From: Punica granatum | Taxonomy: Eukaryota; Streptophyta; Magnoliopsida; Myrtales; Lythraceae | DNA length: 64,000 nucleotides | Assembly: GCF_007655135.1 (NCBI RefSeq) | Contig: NC_045130.1 | Coordinates: 11,222,001-11,286,000, forward strand | Reading direction: 5' to 3' | Shown here: one piece after another, positions 23,901 through 35,944 of the stretch | Layout: each line of letters begins with the position of its first letter | How positions within the stretch are numbered: position 1 is the first letter of the stretch | Notes under the pieces: generated by a model | What the model was told of the DNA's origin: nothing | What the model saw: the letters and a program-made list of their open reading frames with translations, nothing else | Database searches by the model: none | Translations under genes and position numbers: made by a program

Positions 23901-26900
23901 GAGATGTGAAGGGATAAATGTGATTTATTAAGCTTTCATTTTCAAGTTGCTTTAAGAACGAAACTTTACTGGGGAGAAATTTTTATGGCATTTACCCAAT
24001 TACCTATATTTATATTTATATGGCATTCAATATGCTGGTACACCTAAGGAAATAAATAACTCCTTTAGTCTCTGCTTCTCTGTCTATTGATTTCCTAAAT
24101 TATCCTCTCTTTACTCTGACATGGTAAATGCAATTTTAGATGTCTATTTAAGTATTTTCCTTGTTTAAAATTTTAATTTTTTAAAAAATTGTTTATGCTA
24201 ATAATATGTTTTTAAAAAACTGTATTTTTTCCCCTTTCCTGAGCTCGGATATATTCTTGGTATCCTATTCTTATGCCAATATCAATACCATATGGTTGTT
24301 TCAACTACTAAAGTGATTCTGTTATTTTCAGTTGGAGGATTTGATGACAAGTGATGCTAGAGATGCAGAGGTCCAGGTATATTTCTCTTCCTTAAAGTTC
24401 CTTATTATGAAGTTACTGAGAGTTGAAATGTCATATGTACAGCTGATGAGCCTTTTCCATTTAGTACATGTTATTTTAGCATTATTATAATTATTCTGTC
24501 ACCTATCATGTTTTTACTACTTGATCACCATAGGTTTTCTGTGCCTTCTGTGCATTTATGTAGTAGCGTGGACTTCTACTTTTGTCAATCACTTGCATTG
24601 TCGTGCCGTTTACTGCATTTACTTGTTTTTATGCTTATTTCTCTTTTAGTTGTTTTATTTATTTAATCTACATCTGCTAATGGAACTTATTTTCTTTTTC
24701 AGAGAATTATTGCTGAGGTTCCTGAAATAATATTACGATGCAGAAGTAGAGACGAGGCTGCCTTGGCCGTTGCTCAGAAGGTTGTTGCTACAATTATACT
24801 AACATTGTCTTTGTAATTTTAGTTTAATTGAGAATTCCTTTTGAGGTTTGTTTTGGCTGTATAGCAATTTTTCGAGACACTAGGTTGAGTGAGTTCCTTC
24901 CTTTCTATATCTCAATGCAGGTGTTCAAAGGCTTGTATGAGAATGCAGCCAACAGTTATCACGTTGGTGCTCATCTTGCTATTCTGGCAGCAATTCGGGA
25001 TGTTTGCAAGCTTGTTGTCAAGGAGCTTACCAGCTGGGTATGCCACGAGTTTCTACCTGTGGGGTTAATATACATAATATGAGATGGCCCTTTTGCATTT
25101 CTGAGTTATTAGAAGTTTCCTATTGTTTATAGATGGGCTTCATCTGATCCCCAGATAAGTATATGTTCTGCATCACTGCAATTCTGTGGTATTTATAGAA
25201 TAAGCATGAGTAAAACTAGTTATGGGTTATTTGATATGAGAAAGTGCAAATTATGCAAGCTCAAGTAGATAAATTTGTCGGGCTTTCATGCTGAGGGGGG
25301 TGGCGGCTATTGTTGAAGGTTTATTTACTGCTAGTAGGCGGAGAATATGATACTATTAACCATTTAATTGATTCCAATGCTGCAAATTAAGTTAGCAAAT
25401 CACCTTTCTTATTACTGAATGGTCCCAGTTGGTTGTTGCACAATCCGTGCAAATCCCAATAGATACTATTATCTTCCAAGAGTATGCTGGATGTGTAGCT
25501 TTCCATTGATCGTGTGTTCTTATTATGTTGAATTAGGATTTTATCTTTTGTTTTATGTTGATGTCATTAATGCCTATCTGAGATTTTTATAGGTTATATA
25601 CTCGGATGAGGAACGGAAGTTCAATAAAGACATCACAGTGGGTCTCATTCGAAGCGAGTTGCTAAACCTTGCTGAGTACAATCTTCATATGGCAAAACTG
25701 ATAGATGGAGGAAGGAACAGTATGTAGCAAAGAGATCTTTTCTAATTTTGTTAATGTTAAACGGTTGGATTCTGATCACAGATATTAATATTTGCAGAGG
25801 CTGCTACTGAGTTTGCTATTTCCCTGCTTCAAACTCTTGTTCTTGAAGAATCTAGTGTTGTTTCTGAGCTCCACAGTCTTGTTGAAGCATTAGCAAAGGT
25901 TTGTTTTACTTTTTTTCTTAAGATCTTTTTCTTTTAATGCTACAGTGTATAGTGATATGATGCTTACGATCTCTCTTATTTTCGCACAGCTTGCCACAAA
26001 GCCTGGATCCCCTGATTCTTTGCAGCAACTTGTTGAGATCTTGAGGAATCCTGGAGCTAATACAGCCGTTCTTGGTGGCATTTCAGCAGGAAAGGAGGAT
26101 AAGGGCAAGCAATCTAAGGACAGAAAGGTTCCTGCGAATACAATGATCTCTGAGGTCTTATTTCGTGTGATATTACTGTTTCTGTTCATCACTTTAATTT
26201 TCTGTTCTCTAGGCTCCTGGCCCAATCAGCTCAGGCAGAGAAGAGTACAATAACGTCGAGGTTGTGGAGCCGGATCCTGCTGGCTTTCGTGATCAGGTAA
26301 AACTGGCCCTTAATCAGTGGGCATATGCTCTATTTGTTCTTTGTTAAACTTGACTTTGTGGATTGATGAACCACACTGGGAGAATATAGCGTTGTAGGGT
26401 AGAAGAGGGAAATTCCATATGGTCTTGCTTGTGTGTATCTGTTTCTTACATTTGTTAATCTTAGTGTTAAGTAAGTTTCCCTAGTTTTTGCAGTAGTTCT
26501 TACTAAATCAAATAAGCCAGTAACCTCTGGGCAATTATAAAGTAGCATCATTTTTATTAATTCCATATTTTTTTTTAACGTTCATTAGTCAATAATACAA
26601 AGGACAAGTGAGAACAGGCAGAGATGTCCACCACTGTTAGAACTTATCCATCTCTTTCTGCTTGCGGTAAAGCTGTATATTTACTTACTAGTATGTCCAT
26701 TCATACTTTTGGAATATTTAGGTTTCATCGCTGCTTATGGAATGGTATGGGATATGTGAGCTCCCTGGTGCAAATGATGTTGCTTGTTCACATTTCATCT
26801 TAAAGTTGCATCAAGGTGGATTTCTCAAAGGCGATGATATGACAGATCGGTTTTTCCGCTGCCTCACGGTAAGAGACATCCAAGGGCTATCATTAGAAAT

Positions 26901-29900
26901 TTATTTTTGAAAGTGGATATGTTATATCCTCTTTTTTTTTTAGTGAAGAGAAGATACTTCTTTGTTTAGAAGCCTACTTGTGACCAGTTGTTTGTGTCTA
27001 CTTGATTTCAGGAATTTGCAGTTGCTCATTGCCTCTCTTCTGAAGGTATCAATTCTGGCTCAGCGCAATCGTCTCAACAACCACAGAGCTTATCCTTTCT
27101 TGCCATTGACACCTATGCGAAGCTTCTTTTCTCAATTTTGAAGGTGATACTTCTTATCTGAACTTATCCTCTCGATGTTGAAGGTGATACTTCTCCTGGT
27201 GATTTTATTTGGAAATGCTCTTGACTTGTATTGTTTGATTGTCTTCCAGTACGGTCCTGTGGAGCAGGGATCCAGTAAGCTTTTGGTTTTGCAACGGGTG
27301 AGTAGTGACTCAAATATGTAATCTTATGCTTAAAGTAATTACATTAGTGTGGGATATAATGTGTGATCTTTGGCAGATAATGGCAGTTACAATCAGATAT
27401 ATCCAGAAAGATGCAGAAGATAAGAAGGCATCTTTTAATCCGAGGCCCTATTTCAGATTATTCATTAATTGGCTTTTGGATCTTAATTCCTCAGACCCTG
27501 CCGTTGATGGTGCAAGTTTTCAGGTAGTCATTACGTTGAACCCTTGCTCATGCTACGGGCTGTTTGTGGGGTAACTAAACATTGACCTAATATGATGCAG
27601 ATTCTGGTGACATTCTCCAATGCATTCCATGCTTTGCAGCCTCTGAAAGTTCCATCGTTCAGGTCAGCTTCAACAGTTTTTAACAATTTTCCTCTGGCTT
27701 GGAAAGCTGAAGTCTTTTTTTTCTTCTTGAGGACGCTAGTGAAATTTGTGTTAACATACCCATCATAACTAGAGTTGTTTCTTCTTGTGCTTGAGGGAGT
27801 CAGTGAAACTTGTATAACATATCCTGTACATTGATGATGTGATATTTGTTAAATATATGACTAGAGCGAAAAGATTATGTACAAGGTTGTGAAGGTCTAC
27901 ATGAAAATTGCATTAGAATATGGAAGTGGCAGGATTTAATGGCATCAATGGTGCTTGTGCGAACTGCATTCCTACCTTGGGAATTTTCTCTGCTGCTGCA
28001 AGTTTTTTCCTTTTCTGTGTGTTGTTGGAGGTTCGATCTTCAGTTTCATCAAACTAATGCTTGCAAGTTGACTCGTTTTTAAATTTTACATTCCAGCTTT
28101 GCATGGCTTGAGCTGGTAAGCCACAGGAGTTTCATGCCAAAAATTCTCACAGGGAACTCTCAGAAAGGATGGCCTTACTTTCAACGCTTGCTGGTGGACT
28201 TGTTCCAGTTCATGGAGCCATTCCTGAGGAATGCTGAACTTGGAGTTCCGGTTCGTTGCTTTCTGTTTTTACTTTACATTTCATTGATAATCCGATCCTA
28301 GAAAGACGGGCCATCACATAAGTTAGATTGGACCTATATGGCCCCTAGGTGCTCCTGAATTTACGGCCCATTTGATTGGAAAACAAGTATCCTTATTTTA
28401 TTTGCTTTGTTTATGCAGGTTCATTTTCTGTATAAAGGAACACTTCGCGTTCTGCTGGTGCTACTTCATGATTTCCCTGAGTTCCTTTGTGATTACCACT
28501 TTACCTTTTGTGATGTGATTCCCCCAAGCTGCATTCAAATGCGAAATATTATCCTCAGTGCATTTCCTCGTAATATGAGGCTGCCAGATCCATCTACGCC
28601 AAACTTAAAGGTTTGACCTTAGAAAACCCTTGGTCTTCACGTTGTTAAATCATGAGTCTGTTCCTAAATGGATCATTTATTTGCAGATTGACTTGCTTGC
28701 GGAGATCAGTCAGTCCCCTCGCATTCTCTCCGAAGTTGATGCTGCTCTTAAAGCTAAACAAATGAAGGCTGATGTGGATGAGTATCTCAAGGTACTTTCC
28801 ATCTAATGCTGAATTCGTCTTGTTTCTTGTTCTGGGGAAAGCCTAAGGACGCATACTCTGTTCTCTTCACAATATTCAAGTGTGGCCTCCTTTATTTTCC
28901 TCCCCTACATGTAGCTTATTCGTGACAAATTTTTTTTCCAAATTGGGTGCAGACAAGGCAACAAGTATCTTCGTTCTTGTCTGAACTGAAGCAGAGATTA
29001 CTACTTCCACCAAGTGAGGCTGCAATCTCTGGGACCAGATATGATGTGCCATTGATCAACTCCCTCGTGCTTTATGTTGGGATGCAGGTAATTTTCTTTT
29101 TGGTCTTTGTTTTTGGAAAGGAAAAATGTTACATATCTCCTCCGTTTTGGAGGATGATATCATCCTTCCACGGAAAGAAATGCCTCTTCTGCTTATAGCA
29201 GTAATTCAGAGGCTTTGATTGTGAGACATGGATACCTACTAGAATTCTGTCCTATCCTATTTCACAAGGACAGTTCTGTGGTAGGAGCTGTGCAAGGTTT
29301 TGCCTCTTACTGGATGTTATTGAGGGGTAGAAAGTTTTAATGGGAGTTTCTCTGGAGTGCTTGAAGGACTTTCGGCTCCAAACAAGAATGTGCATTTGAT
29401 TGTTTCAATCCTTTTCTCTCGTGTTATAGGCAATACAGCAACTGCAGGCAAGGACGGCACATGCACAGACACCAGTCAACCCTGCATCATTAGCTGTCTT
29501 TTTGATAAGTGCGGCTTTGGACATTTTCCAGACACTGATTGTGGAGCTCGACACTGAAGGCCGTTATCTCTTTTTGAATGCCGTGGCCAATCAACTTCGC
29601 TACCCGAATACTCACACCCATTACTTCTCATTTGTCCTCCTTTACTTGTTTGCTGAATCAAATCAGGTGGGCAGCTGTTTATGTTCTCTTGATTTGATGT
29701 TTTGGTCAATCTGAGTCTGAGATGACTCCAGATTGGTTTGTGAGAGGAAGGGGACTTTATATTTGGATTTCCGATATTCGATTTTCAAATTGAAAAGTCG
29801 CTCGCTTGATAAAAGAGCTAATTTCGGATTGTGCAGGAAATAATCCAGGAGCAGATAACTAGAGTGTTGTTCGAACGCCTCATCGTAAACCGCCCTCACC

Positions 29901-30180
29901 CGTGGGGTCTACTCATCACTTTCATTGAACTCATCAAGGTATGTAGACATTGAATTTTGCTGTTTAGATGGATTATATGTGGAGGTTTACTTGAATGTTG
30001 GAATCATAACTGAATGATATGTCTCTGCAGAATCCAAGGTACAACTTCTGGAACCGATCCTTCATAAGATGTGCCCCTGAGATTGAGAAGCTTTTCGAGT
30101 CTGTTGCCAGATCCTGCGGGGGCCCGAAACCAGTGGATGAGACTGTTGTGTCCGCTTGGATATCTGAAAATTCTCATTGA
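9802..30180 (+). CDS. NOT1: CCR4-NOT transcription complex subunit 1 (NOT1 scaffold), 51 coding exons
   Basis: NOT1 is the scaffold of the CCR4-NOT complex, which shortens mRNA poly(A) tails and represses translation in the cytoplasm. The joined exons give 2411 residues, close to the roughly 2400 known for plant NOT1. All 51 exons join in one frame from ATG 9802 to TGA 30178-30180. Regions in order: N-terminal helical repeat part (residues 1 to about 900, with [18 protein letters not shown]); a MIF4G domain (about 955-1150) with [13 protein letters not shown] and [16 protein letters not shown], which docks the CAF1 deadenylase; the CNOT9-binding helical bundle (about 1300-1480) with [22 protein letters not shown] and SLRRKHREG; and the C-terminal NOT1 domain (about 1875-2411), which docks NOT2/NOT3, with [29 protein letters not shown] and [18 protein letters not shown]. 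The start is supported by the family-like N-terminus [14 protein letters not shown]. All introns have GT-AG borders except the first, which starts with GC. Confidence 0.96.
9901..11582 (+). other. NOT1 intron 1, GC-AG type
   Basis: Exon 1 ends CTCTGCCAG and the next bases are GCAATG; no GT lies at or near the point where the reading frame must join to TTTGCTGAATATGG at 11583. A CAG|GC donor is the best-tolerated non-canonical type. At 1682 bp it is the longest intron of the gene, a common place for intron-borne regulation in plants; that role is inference only. Confidence 0.8.
18234..25037 (+). other. NOT1: NOT1 exon map, exons 18-35
   Basis: Coding exons: 18234-18379, 18606-18714, 18819-18965, 19886-19933, 20014-20142, 20236-20475, 20552-20692, 20777-20859, 20947-21052, 21598-21693, 21805-21957, 22795-22977, 23145-23371, 23454-23592, 23672-23794, 24332-24376, 24703-24780, 24921-25037. 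Exons 18-22 carry the MIF4G domain and exons 26-29 the CNOT9-binding region. Exons 30-32 encode a Ser/Thr/Pro-rich linker. The 920-bp intron 18966-19885 contains an unplaced segment (about 19140-19440) unlike its surroundings. Confidence 0.88.
25593..30180 (+). other. NOT1: NOT1 exon map, exons 36-51
   Basis: Coding exons: 25593-25719, 25798-25898, 25990-26127, 26213-26296, 26722-26868, 27012-27143, 27250-27297, 27377-27523, 27601-27662, 28097-28250, 28419-28610, 28687-28791, 28953-29087, 29430-29666, 29837-29938, 30031-30180. The junction 26127/26213 is the least certain, since GT also occurs at 26154, but the 26127 donor gives a frame-preserving join and a family-like sequence. Exons 40-51 form the C-terminal NOT1 domain. 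The stop TGA is at 30178-30180. Confidence 0.88.
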
Positions 30181-33100
30181 GATGACATCTTATTCACTAC
30201 ATAACTCTCGCTTTTAAACCTAGGAACTTTTGGGGAGTCAAAAATTCTAACATAGGCGTCGAACATCTCAAGAGAGTGAGAAATTGTAATTGGAACCCTG
30301 AATATATATTGTGCTGTGCCATTTATTTAGTATGTACATTATCATTAGTTGTCATTATTAGGACAATGTTTATTTGCTCATATTGGTATTTTCTCATGGG
30401 GTGTTCCTAGTCAGTTTATGTTGATTCATAGGCCAATCCGCTTATAGCAGATATGCTTACAAGGCCTTGACCCCTCTCCAATTAAAGGGTGACCGGGCTT
30501 GGGTGCCCCGTGGTTGTTATGAGACCTAGCTGCATCTCCTACCTCGTATTAGACAGTTAAAAATTTGAACACAAAACCCGATGTAAATATGTGATGTTAC
30601 GATGTGATAAAAAGTATTAGAACACAAAAATTTGAACTACTAAATAGGTGACTCCTCTCTGATGGTGGTTGCTCGTTTGCTCACTGGACTGCTACTAAGG
30701 CTTGCGACCACTGTGAGACTGCTGGGTCGGCTTTGAACTTCAATTAAAGCGGTCACTGTCCTCCATATGCATGGTTTCGACCTTGATTTACCCCTTCCTA
30801 CTTGTGGTGGTTGCTACCTCGTTGAATGAGGTAAATACAGGATAGGATATCTACGGTCTCATTGAATGAGGTAAACACACTCTGGGACAGTAACTGTATC
30901 TCCAGATGATACGTAAGTTTCTCTCTTGCCCTTGATAGCAAAGAAGTGTGTCGAAATTTTTTTTATTTTTTTTATTTTTGGGGTAACCGTCTGAGAAACT
31001 TTGTTCGAATACAGTCATTAAAGGGAAAGGAAGAGGAAAAAGTTTCTATCTCGTTTTGTTATGCTCAATAAGGAAAAAGAAAGGGAAGGCAGGAAAAAAA
31101 TTTACCAAAGCAAATAAGGGGAAATAGAAAAATTTATAAATCAAATGACTATTACTCTTTTATGTGGTTTATTAACAAAAAAAAAATGATAGGTGATATG
31201 ATTCTTTTTATATGACTTCGAATTATTTATATTCTTTCTCATACCCGGAATCAGGGTTGCAAGAAAATGAGTCCCCAAAAAGGAAAGAACGTAAAACTTT
31301 TTCCTCCATTCTCCTCACATTCCTTTAGATCTTAATTATGGGTCATTTCCATGCTAATTAAATCGTTGCTCTTTGTGACAACGTCCCATAATTTGATCAC
31401 TTTGACATTTATTTTCCATGAATCTTTTTCAGGTACCGGCTCTCTTGATAAATTATAAAAGATCTTGAAAAATAAAAATAACAAATCAGTACATAAATAA
31501 CAATATTTTTTAAGAAAGTGAAAAACATATTGAGAAGTCAAAGATGCAAATTAGGACATGCAAACCTATAGTTAAGCATTACAATTAAGAATTAAATAAA
31601 AAAGATTTGAAATAAAAAAAGTTTCAACTCACATCACTAATCTCATCAGATCAAGCAAAAGCAACCAAAAAGAAAAAAAGAAAGAACAATAAAAAATGAA
31701 ACTCGGCAAGAAATTTTTTCAGTGCTAAATTCAAAGAATACCTTAGTCGTGGTCAAGAAATTCGGCCACTTAAAAACTCTTAAGTTGGCTGAACTCAACT
31801 ATCTAAAACTCTTAAGTTGGCTGAACGTCTTAGGTTGTGCAGTTGGTATTGTGTTATTTATAATGTAGCACAAGGAATCTATAAAAAATAGTTTGATTTT
31901 TTTTTTTTATAATTTCGGAAGGTTTTGTAATTGAAAATAATTTGATTATATCGTCTTCAATTGGATATCAGCATATTATCTAAAAGATTGCAAACCGAGT
32001 ATTTTGGGGTCTTCTGACCGAGTCCCATCTCGTCCTTGCTTTCATATTTTCTAGATATATATGTCAAAACCAAATAAGGGGAAAATTCCATTCCCCTTCC
32101 TTTGATTCCCTTCCCTCTCCTCAACACAAACAACACAAACAAACTTAAATGTCAAAAATCTATAATACAAAATATAAAGTAGAATTGGTATATTTATTAT
32201 GCATTAAATATATTATTATAAATTTCATCAAAAAATGCCTATTTTTACTTGAATGATTTATATAACAATTAGTTTATTTACGGCAAACATGCCTTTTTTT
32301 TTTATATCGAAAATCCTATGCGCTCATTAAAAAAATCACCTCCTAAAAGAATTAAGAGTAATTTCTCCATAATTTTATAGAATTATGCATGCATTTTTTA
32401 ATTTTTTTTACTAAAACTACTTTGAACTTATCAAAAATCAAATATAAACTTGTTTTATTAGAAATTTAAATTAAATAAATATATCAAAAACTCGTGCATC
32501 GCATGGGTAGTTGACTAGTGTTAAAGTAAATTGCACCTCCCAATTATTAAATGACAAAATTCACTCCATCACACTTCTGCCCATTTACCATGTTGACCCC
32601 TACAAAACTCTTTGATCCTTGATCTTTAGTTGCTGTTTCAATTTCGCCCCAATTCATTATTTTGGTCAGTAGGTCTTGCAGATTGAATTTCCATCAAATC
32701 TGTTGACGTCTTCGATTATCCAGGATTCACAGTCTGCCAGCCCTCTTGAGGTTATTAGCTGTCTGTAACCACACCACACCCTGTGGTTATTAGCCATCAA
32801 AGTGATCGCCTGCAACTTTGTTGGAGTGCTTGACCACTGGGAGGGAGCCTCAAATGTCCTATATAATTTTGATGAATGATAAAATCATTAAATGAAACGA
32901 CCGGGAGTATGAGAGGTGATGCCTTCGATAACCAAGAGCCGCAAAGGATATCTGTAGTCGTCGACTTTGAGTACACTCCCTAGAGATGTTGTCTTATTTT
33001 TTTACTTTATTGTAGAAGTTCCTTATTTACATAAAACTTGGAAGGCATATCTCATGATTCACGTTTACTAATGGCTATCCATTGCTTTTAACTGTTGAGA

Positions 33101-33587
33101 TTCTTAGTAATTGTTGACAAGTGGTTCTCTTTTATTTTTCAATTTTTGAGAACTTTTATTTGTAAAAATTTTTGACATTAATAGATTCATCGAAAAGTCA
33201 AACCGTTGGACTAAATTAAATGAATAAAATGTGTAGCTTTGAAGATAAGAATGAATTAAAAAAGAAAAGGAATTTAGATAAGTGAGAACCGGTTAAAGAA
33301 TGGGGATAAAAAAAAAATCTCTAATTAAATCAAAATAATCAATGGGATGAAGTATTATTTTTTCTCAAGAATAGTGTCATCTATCAAAATTTCAAGATGG
33401 AGAGTATATTTTAACAAAAAATTGAAGACAATATTTAGACATATATCAATTGGTGGGCAGCTGCGGCGTAGTCTACCTTGAGAAGAGTCTTGCTGATTTG
33501 ATGGATGAATAATATCACTATCACATTGTATTCATTATTATATATATATATATATATATTTTTATTTTTTCTTAAATAGTCTACATT
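30181..33587. other. Intergenic, AT-rich
   Basis: The first 150 bp or so should be the NOT1 3' UTR (AATATATATT near 30300 could act as a poly(A) upstream element). A short direct repeat with GTTGAATGAGGTAAATACA near 30815 recurs near 30864. At about 32525 a segment starts GTAAATTGCACCTCCC, like the ends of the Mutator-like elements further right, but I could not find its partner end. A TA run lies at about 33540-33559 just left of the copia insertion. No gene is supported. Confidence 0.6.
32493..32518 (+). mobile_element. Helitron-type 3' end (candidate)
   Basis: A CGTGC/GCATG stem (one G-T pair) with an ATC loop at 32493-32505 is followed after 9 nt by CTAG (32515-32518) and then T. This is the expected layout of a Helitron 3' terminus. 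The 5' TC end is not identified. Confidence 0.45.
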
Positions 33588-35255
33588 TGTTGGGAATTGG
33601 TGTATGCCCTAGAGGCAATCTATAATCAGTTCTGTAATATGATATCTATTTCATTATATTACGAGGCATATCTGTTATTGTGTAGATTGCGCTAAATATG
33701 ATTTTACACAATAATGTCCTTGGAATAGTAGGTTCAATAGGCATCAAGTGTGATTTGATTGTGAGATCCTATAATTAATGAACATTATTCCTAAATGTCC
33801 ATAGTCAAAGTATTATCGTTAATTAGGACAACGATAATACGGTTAGACTAGTGTGAGTGTTGATTGATGACCAAGTCTCATAGGTCATGGATATGGAGAT
33901 ATCAAATCACACCACATGTATACATTAAGAGTAATGTGTATTGGAATGACCCACCATGAGATTGCTACATGGGTTGTTACGTGACTGTCATTAGCATATC
34001 TCAAAGTGACTATAGTGTAATGGTCCTTTGACTTGAGGTCACCATAGATTCCTACATGTAATGTCATATACTTTGATACTGTCAAACGCCACTGTAACAG
34101 GATGGTTATAAAGACAGTTATTGGGTATACCACAGAGCATGGAGAGGAATGTGAGTGATCAAAATAGAATTTGTCCCTCCTACGAAACGGGAGCGATATC
34201 TCACGGCCACTTGGTGGTTAAGTCTAAAAGTGTATGCATACCCAAATGAGTCGATATAACGATATCGAGCTCATTTGTTCTGATAGACTTAACCGGTAAA
34301 CCAAGAAAGAGAAATATTGAGCCATACAAGGATGTCATCGACCATGCCTTGGGCTCAATAGAGATATAGGGGACAATGGATTATATTACACGGTAATATA
34401 GGTCACGAGGTTCGTCGAGAAATTGACTTTCCGATTACTTGAGTAACGGTGATGCATTGCTAGATGCCGCTCACTGTTTGTAATATTGAAATAGAGATTT
34501 TGATATTACTATCAACGTAATTGGGAACCTACAGGGTCACACACTACGACTAAATTGACGAGATATTTTGAAACAAATAAAATCGTCTAATAGAGATTAG
34601 ATGATTTAGGATGTGACTAATTAATCGGATATTTAATGAGATTAAATTTGTCGATTAATTAGACCCGATTTATTAGATTAAATGGACTAAATTGATGCAC
34701 GATTAATGCGGTGACACATGGGCCAATGGTTTAATGACATTTACTTGGACACATGTCACTTGGAGCCTTGATTTTCCTTGTCCCACATCGGCTAGAATTG
34801 GTTTTCTTCCTTCCCCTGTTGCTTATAAAAAAAGGGGGCAGATCACATATTATATATATATGCTTATATATAAAAGCGCACACATATTATATATATATAT
34901 ATATGCTAATATATATATGTACGTGCATATATGTGTGCATATAAAATATATATAATTTGGGTTGAATTGTTCAACTCAAATTAGGTCCATTAGTCTTAAA
35001 AATTTCGGGTGTTGCATCGGTGTTTCTTTCGAGTGTTGGTCGCTAGCACCGCCGATCTCGAAGACTCGTCGACAAAGTCGGTGTGGACACCGGTAGAGGC
35101 GTCACGCGTGGGACGCTTGGTCGACAATTTTAAATATTCCAGGTACGCTTTTATTTACTCTTATTCTTCTAGTAGGTCTTGGAATTAGTTTCACGGGTAG
35201 GAAATTTTGAATTTCTGTTCCTTTTTCGCTTCCGTTGCGCCCCGTGGAACTAGCA
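33588..35255 (+). repeat. 5' LTR of the copia element
   Basis: It runs from TGTTGGGAATTGG to GTGGAACTAGCA, with TG...CA ends. A TATA-like box TTATAAAA at 34823-34830 precedes a TA-rich tract (34850-34950), a plausible promoter for the genomic RNA. The minus-strand open frame at 33885-34133 is repeated in the 3' LTR and is not a gene. Confidence 0.96.
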
Positions 35256-35257
35256 AT

Positions 35258-35269
35258 TGGTATCAGAGC
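35258..35269 (+). promoter_or_regulatory. Primer binding site (initiator Met tRNA)
   Basis: TGGTATCAGAGC begins two bases after the 5' LTR. This is the standard plant retrotransposon site complementary to the 3' end of initiator methionine tRNA, where minus-strand DNA synthesis starts. Confidence 0.95.
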
Positions 35270-35944
35270 CTAGCTAGTTAGAATCTGAGTAGATAATAGC
35301 ATAAAATATGATTTTATGCTTGGTACTGGTATGATTATGTTTGATATTTGCGGTGCATGACTGTTAGACATGGACTATGTCCTAGTTGTGTTAGTATAAT
35401 AGTTATACGTGTGAACTATTATGTAATAGTTACATAATAGTGTATAGTGAGATCGATTAAATGTTAATCAAATCCCTCAAAATATTAAGTCCATATCCTT
35501 CCACCGTGTAACGCTCGTCAAGACCAAGATCGATGAGTGTGTAGACCTTGCCTTCGCAGGATGCCCTTATCTATCCTAGTAAGACGTTGTGTTTACCAGT
35601 GGGTCGGACTTAACTGAGCAAGCCTAATAGGATTAGGAGTTCAGAGGCATGTAGTTGGGCATCGATCTATAAGATAGATTTGAATAAGGAGTTATTCACT
35701 CAACTAATCAAGAGTTGCATGTGATGCAATTGGGAAAGTGAGTTCCCTACCTAAATAGCCAGTTCTGGGTGAATCAGCCCTCGCTGACTCAGAGCTTGGT
35801 GAGATATGGATCTTGAGCTACTATGAGAATGATATTCTCTGAATCAATGTTGAGGGTCATTGATTTGATATAAATAGTGGGAGCAATATTTATAAAGTCC
35901 TCATTAAATATTGTTGTGTCATAATACTTATTTTGTATATTTCT

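Noticed and set aside
33885..34133. Open frame repeated at 40222-40470, minus strand
   Set aside because: Both copies sit in the LTRs and are identical because the LTRs are; no domain recognised.
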